From Oligoflexales bacterium (lineage in GTDB: Bacteria > Bdellovibrionota > Oligoflexia > Oligoflexales > Oligoflexaceae), in assembly GCA_015232735.1 (NCBI GenBank), contig JADFZC010000088.1, forward strand, positions 1 to 8,889: a stretch of DNA of 8,889 nucleotides, written 5' to 3'. Within the stretch, counting starts at the first letter, position 1. Every line of letters begins with the position of its first letter. The position numbers and the translations under genes are program-made. The notes below the pieces were generated by a model that was not told where the DNA came from, searched no databases, and saw nothing but the letters and a program-made list of their open reading frames with translations. Shown one piece after another: positions 6,696 through 8,889 of this stretch.

Positions 6696-7162
6696 GAACG
6701 ACGATTCTAGATGCGAACATACCAGTTAGAAAGTACTCTGACACCTACCATGCTCGCTGGGGTATCGAAGAGATGTACAAAACAACCAAAACCATGTTGA
6801 ATGCAGAATATTTGCGATCAAAGAATGAGAATGGTGTATTGCAGGAAATATATGCCAATTTCACCCTTCAGAGCATGACAAGAATCATTGCAAATAGCGT
6901 AGACAATCAGATTAATCACTGTAAAATATTGGCTGACCCAGCAGATAAAGGATATAAACTGAATCTTCGGGTCAACTTCTCGAATATAATTCAAACTGTC
7001 CAAAGAAAAATAAGCGGATTGTTTGCTTTCTCGCAAAAAACAATTAAAAAAACAATCGAAACGATATTTAAAACAACATCCAGAGTATATCAGGCATCGA
7101 GACCGGGGAGAAGCTTTCCAAGAATTTCCATGCGCCCAACCAAGCGCTTGAGAGCGGCCTGA
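6689..7162 (+). pseudogene. IS4-family transposase, C-terminal remnant
   Basis: The frame from VIGTTILDANIPVRKYSDTY onward is the C-terminal third of a DDE transposase. It holds a perfect IS4 signature Y-(2)-R-(3)-E-(6)-K in YHARWGIEEMYKTTK, with the catalytic Glu at 6767-6769. After it come helices typical of the family (VLQEIYANFTLQSMTRIIAN) and a basic tail ending SMRPTKRLRAA at the TGA. A complete protein would be near 400-450 aa; only about 158 codons remain. The part carrying the two catalytic Asp residues is gone, so it is inactive. The frame stays open a little upstream (to 6629), but there it runs through the 78-codon gene in another frame and is not transposase-like. No ribosome binding site is evident. 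Confidence 0.85.
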
Positions 7163-7188
7163 AAAATCAGCGATTGAACGCGATCCAC

Positions 7189-7219
7189 TAACCGAATGGG
7201 GTCAATGCTTAACCGAATG
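7189..7219. repeat. Short direct repeat near the probable IS4 right end
   Basis: TAACCGAATG occurs at 7189-7198 and again at 7210-7219, 21 bp apart, shortly after the transposase stop. It probably marks the terminal part of the IS4 remnant. The matching left end is missing, so the exact boundary cannot be set. Confidence 0.45.
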
Positions 7220-7927
7220 CCATTGTCGGCATCATCCCCCGAGTATTCCAACGGTGGCAACAATTACATAACAAGCGTTGCCGTCAAAAAAGCTGCTGGC
7301 TTTACATATCGCAAAAGTGGAGAAAGAGGAACCAAAGAAGAAGCGGAAGGTGATAAATCCACCGAATATGAAACGGCATTCAAAGATTCGGTAAAAAAAT
7401 TCCTGATCGGTTTCGCAGTAACGGAAGGAACAAAAGTAACCCGCAATGTGATTCAGGGTGAAATGAATGTTACTCCCAATCAGTTCAAGCTCAACTCAAC
7501 CTATTGGGTGGACTACAGTGGAAATGAGGGGTACTCCGTTAGAGTCTATCTAGATGGCAACACGGCAACAAACCTCTTTAAACTCAAACTTACAAGGCTT
7601 ACAGGCACAATGGGAACATCCATTGGCGGATACGGTTACGCCAAGGGTGACGGCAAATATTTCATATTCTATGTCAAGCAGTCCGGCAACTCAAGCACCG
7701 GCGCATACTATTGTTTCGAATCCGACACAACCCTGGCAGAGGTCCAGGCGATGTTTGCCTCTGCTCCTGACGGTTCAGCGACCGTACCGACAAATTGCAC
7801 CGATTTGGCAGCCGGTCTGCCCGCCGCTGACACCTTGTATGATCCCAACCCGACCACATCTACAAACGTTCCCAATGCTGCCTCCGATTTTACAGGCAAA
7901 GGGACATACGGAATCGGTATCAACTAA
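7196..7927 (+). CDS. Protein of unknown function, likely 5'-truncated exported protein
   Basis: An open frame of 243 codons, not recognised as a known family. The first start (ATG 7196) and the next two (7205, 7217) lack a ribosome binding site, and the first ten residues overlap the probable IS4 end. The natural beginning was therefore probably removed. Residues from about 11 (SASSPEYSNGGNNYITS) look like the Ser/Asn/Gly-rich linker just after the lipid-anchored Cys of a lipoprotein, but no signal peptide or lipobox remains. The body is rich in Thr, Gly, Ser and Tyr with beta-type alternation (STYWVDYSGNEGYSVRVYLD). It has two Cys (173 and 201) that could form a disulfide, and a low-complexity Pro/Thr/Asn tail, all consistent with a periplasmic or surface location. 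A terminator follows 25 bp after the stop. Function unknown. Confidence 0.6.
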   Translation: MGSMLNRMPLSASSPEYSNGGNNYITSVAVKKAAGFTYRKSGERGTKEEAEGDKSTEYETAFKDSVKKFLIGFAVTEGTKVTRNVIQGEMNVTPNQFKLNSTYWVDYSGNEGYSVRVYLDGNTATNLFKLKLTRLTGTMGTSIGGYGYAKGDGKYFIFYVKQSGNSSTGAYYCFESDTTLAEVQAMFASAPDGSATVPTNCTDLAAGLPAADTLYDPNPTTSTNVPNAASDFTGKGTYGIGIN

Positions 7928-7952
7928 TATTTGATCTTATGAATCTTCCATA

Positions 7953-8003
7953 GGTCCGCGACATAAAAACATCGCGGACCGGAATCCTTATTTTTTCTCT
8001 TTT
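7953..8003 (+). terminator. Hairpin terminator after the exported-protein ORF
   Basis: GGTCCGCGA (7953-7961) and TCGCGGACC (7972-7980) form a perfect GC-rich 9-bp stem with a 10-nt loop. A T-rich run (TTATTTTTTCTCTTTT) begins about 8 nt after the stem. The gap before the T tract is longer than usual, but the stem is strong, and the site separates the ORF from gapN. Confidence 0.6.
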
Positions 8004-8032
8004 CCATCCAGAAGTCCTCAAAACAATTTAAT

Positions 8033-8060
8033 TTGACAACATCCGATAACATTGTAAAAT
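8033..8060 (+). promoter_or_regulatory. Sigma70-type promoter of gapN
   Basis: A consensus -35 TTGACA at 8033-8038 is followed 16 bp later by a -10 TAAAAT at 8055-8060. Transcription would start near 8067, giving a leader of about 30 nt. I saw no clear operator nearby. Confidence 0.7.
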
Positions 8061-8087
8061 TCAAAAGACTATTTAAACCATTGAAGC

Positions 8088-8092
8088 AGGAA
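8088..8092 (+). promoter_or_regulatory. Ribosome binding site of gapN
   Basis: AGGAA ends 5 nt before the ATG at 8098 and supports that start. Confidence 0.65.
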
Positions 8093-8097
8093 ACATC

Positions 8098-8889
8098 ATG
8101 AATGCACCATTTATTGAACAGCGCCAATACCTCATAAACGGAGAACTCCTGACATGGAACGGACCTGTGCAAAACGTCATGGCACCAATTCCCTCACCTT
8201 CAGGAGATTCACTCAGCCATATCGGATTTTATCCTCTATTGACCAGGAGCGAAGCCTTTCGCGCACTTGAAGCCGCCGAAGGCGCCTACAGCGATGGTCG
8301 GGGCATGTGGGCCACACTCTCTCCCGAAAAACGAATCTCGCATATGGAACATTTCGTCAGGATCATGAGGACCAAACGCGAGGAGATCGTGCAGCTTCTA
8401 ATGTGGGAAATCGCAAAAAACAGTGCCGACGCCCAAAAGGAATTCGATCGCACCGTAGAGTATATCATAGATACAATCGAGGCACTGAAAGATCTGGACA
8501 GGGTATCGTCAAGGTTTACGATCGCTGGCGGAATAATCGGACAGGTTCGACGTGCCCCACTTGGAGTTGTGCTTTGCATGGGACCATATAATTATCCGCT
8601 CAATGAAACCTTTACAACCCTCATACCAGCGCTAATCATGGGTAATTCCGTTATTTTCAAACCACCACGTCTTGGTGTCCTTCTTCACAGGCCACTTTTG
8701 GAGGCCTTCCAAGAGGCCTTTCCTCCAGGCGTCGTAAACACCGTTTATGGAGATGGTCAGGAGGTTATCGCGCCTCTTATGGAAACTGGACGCATCCACC
8801 ACCTTGCTTTTATCGGATCGAGCAGGGTTGCCGACATACTCAAGCACCGCCATCCGAAACCACACAGATTACGATGCGTACTCGGACTC
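8098..8889 (+). CDS. gapN: NADP-dependent non-phosphorylating glyceraldehyde-3-phosphate dehydrogenase (partial, 3' end outside window)
   Basis: GapN oxidises glyceraldehyde 3-phosphate directly to 3-phosphoglycerate in the cytosol, making NADPH and bypassing phosphorylating GAPDH and phosphoglycerate kinase. The 264 codons present cover the N-terminal half of an aldehyde dehydrogenase superfamily protein. They include the oligomerisation/N-terminal region, the oxyanion-hole motif [10 protein letters not shown] (Asn 165), the cofactor-binding IFKPPRLGV (Lys 188), [12 protein letters not shown], and the Rossmann motif [11 protein letters not shown] (238-248). The [11 protein letters not shown] at the edge should lead into the catalytic Glu, and the catalytic Cys lies beyond the window. 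The [14 protein letters not shown] and KPHRLR segments fit GapN better than generic aldehyde dehydrogenases. The gene has its own promoter and a good start, and is not disturbed by the mobile elements. A related aldehyde dehydrogenase substrate cannot be excluded without the C-terminal half. Confidence 0.85.
   Translation, partial: MNAPFIEQRQYLINGELLTWNGPVQNVMAPIPSPSGDSLSHIGFYPLLTRSEAFRALEAAEGAYSDGRGMWATLSPEKRISHMEHFVRIMRTKREEIVQLLMWEIAKNSADAQKEFDRTVEYIIDTIEALKDLDRVSSRFTIAGGIIGQVRRAPLGVVLCMGPYNYPLNETFTTLIPALIMGNSVIFKPPRLGVLLHRPLLEAFQEAFPPGVVNTVYGDGQEVIAPLMETGRIHHLAFIGSSRVADILKHRHPKPHRLRCVLGL

Noticed and set aside
7554..7934. Plus-strand and minus-strand frames overlapping 7196-7927
   Set aside because: Their composition is low-complexity and out of frame with the more protein-like frame at 7196-7927; they are taken as shadows.
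8286..8865. Frames on both strands within gapN
   Set aside because: The uninterrupted aldehyde dehydrogenase frame from 8098 to the window edge explains this stretch.
1..8889. CRISPR array, tRNA, rRNA or toxin-antitoxin pair
   Set aside because: No regularly spaced repeats, no cloverleaf-like or rRNA sequence, and no adjacent small gene pair with such features were seen.

Overview
The window is a stack of mobile DNA between two chromosomal loci. The layout (7TM-type sensor kinase, IS21, bacterial group II intron, IS4 fragment, GapN-type aldehyde dehydrogenase) suits a Gram-negative bacterium. A Desulfobacterota-like host is my best guess, but no rRNA or lineage marker is present to prove it.

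Left part (1-1919): a membrane sensor histidine kinase with a signal peptide, periplasmic domain, 7TM region, coiled coil and H-box. It is cut off just after its N-box by an IS21-family element, so the ATP-binding lobe is lost. Middle part (1920-6396): the IS21-family element. istA and istB run leftward as a tight operon. One 24-bp end repeat lies at the left, and a series of three related repeats at the right. Between the outermost and second right-hand repeats sits a complete group II intron (4487-6364), in the opposite orientation to istAB. It has a GTGTG 5' end, a 34-nt domain V, a domain VI with a bulged branch-point A, EBS/IBS pairings to the flanking IS sequence, and a reverse transcriptase/maturase in domain IV. 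Without the intron the IS would be 2599 bp, a normal size for the family.

Right part (6397-8889): the rest of the kinase does not follow. Instead there is a 78-codon gene of unknown function whose end coincides with the start of an IS4-family transposase C-terminal remnant (Y-R-E-K signature intact, first two catalytic Asp lost). Next comes an ORF of unknown function that looks like the tail of an exported protein cut at its 5' end. After it come a hairpin terminator, a good sigma70-type promoter and gapN, a non-phosphorylating NADP-dependent glyceraldehyde-3-phosphate dehydrogenase that runs off the window.

The genes do not form one pathway. The kinase, the 78-codon gene and the exported-protein ORF look like casualties of successive insertions and deletions; istA/istB and the intron RT are self-propagating functions; gapN is the one clearly ordinary metabolic gene. 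I found no convincing undescribed defence or regulatory system. The most interesting structure is the intron nested inside the IS21 end-repeat array.
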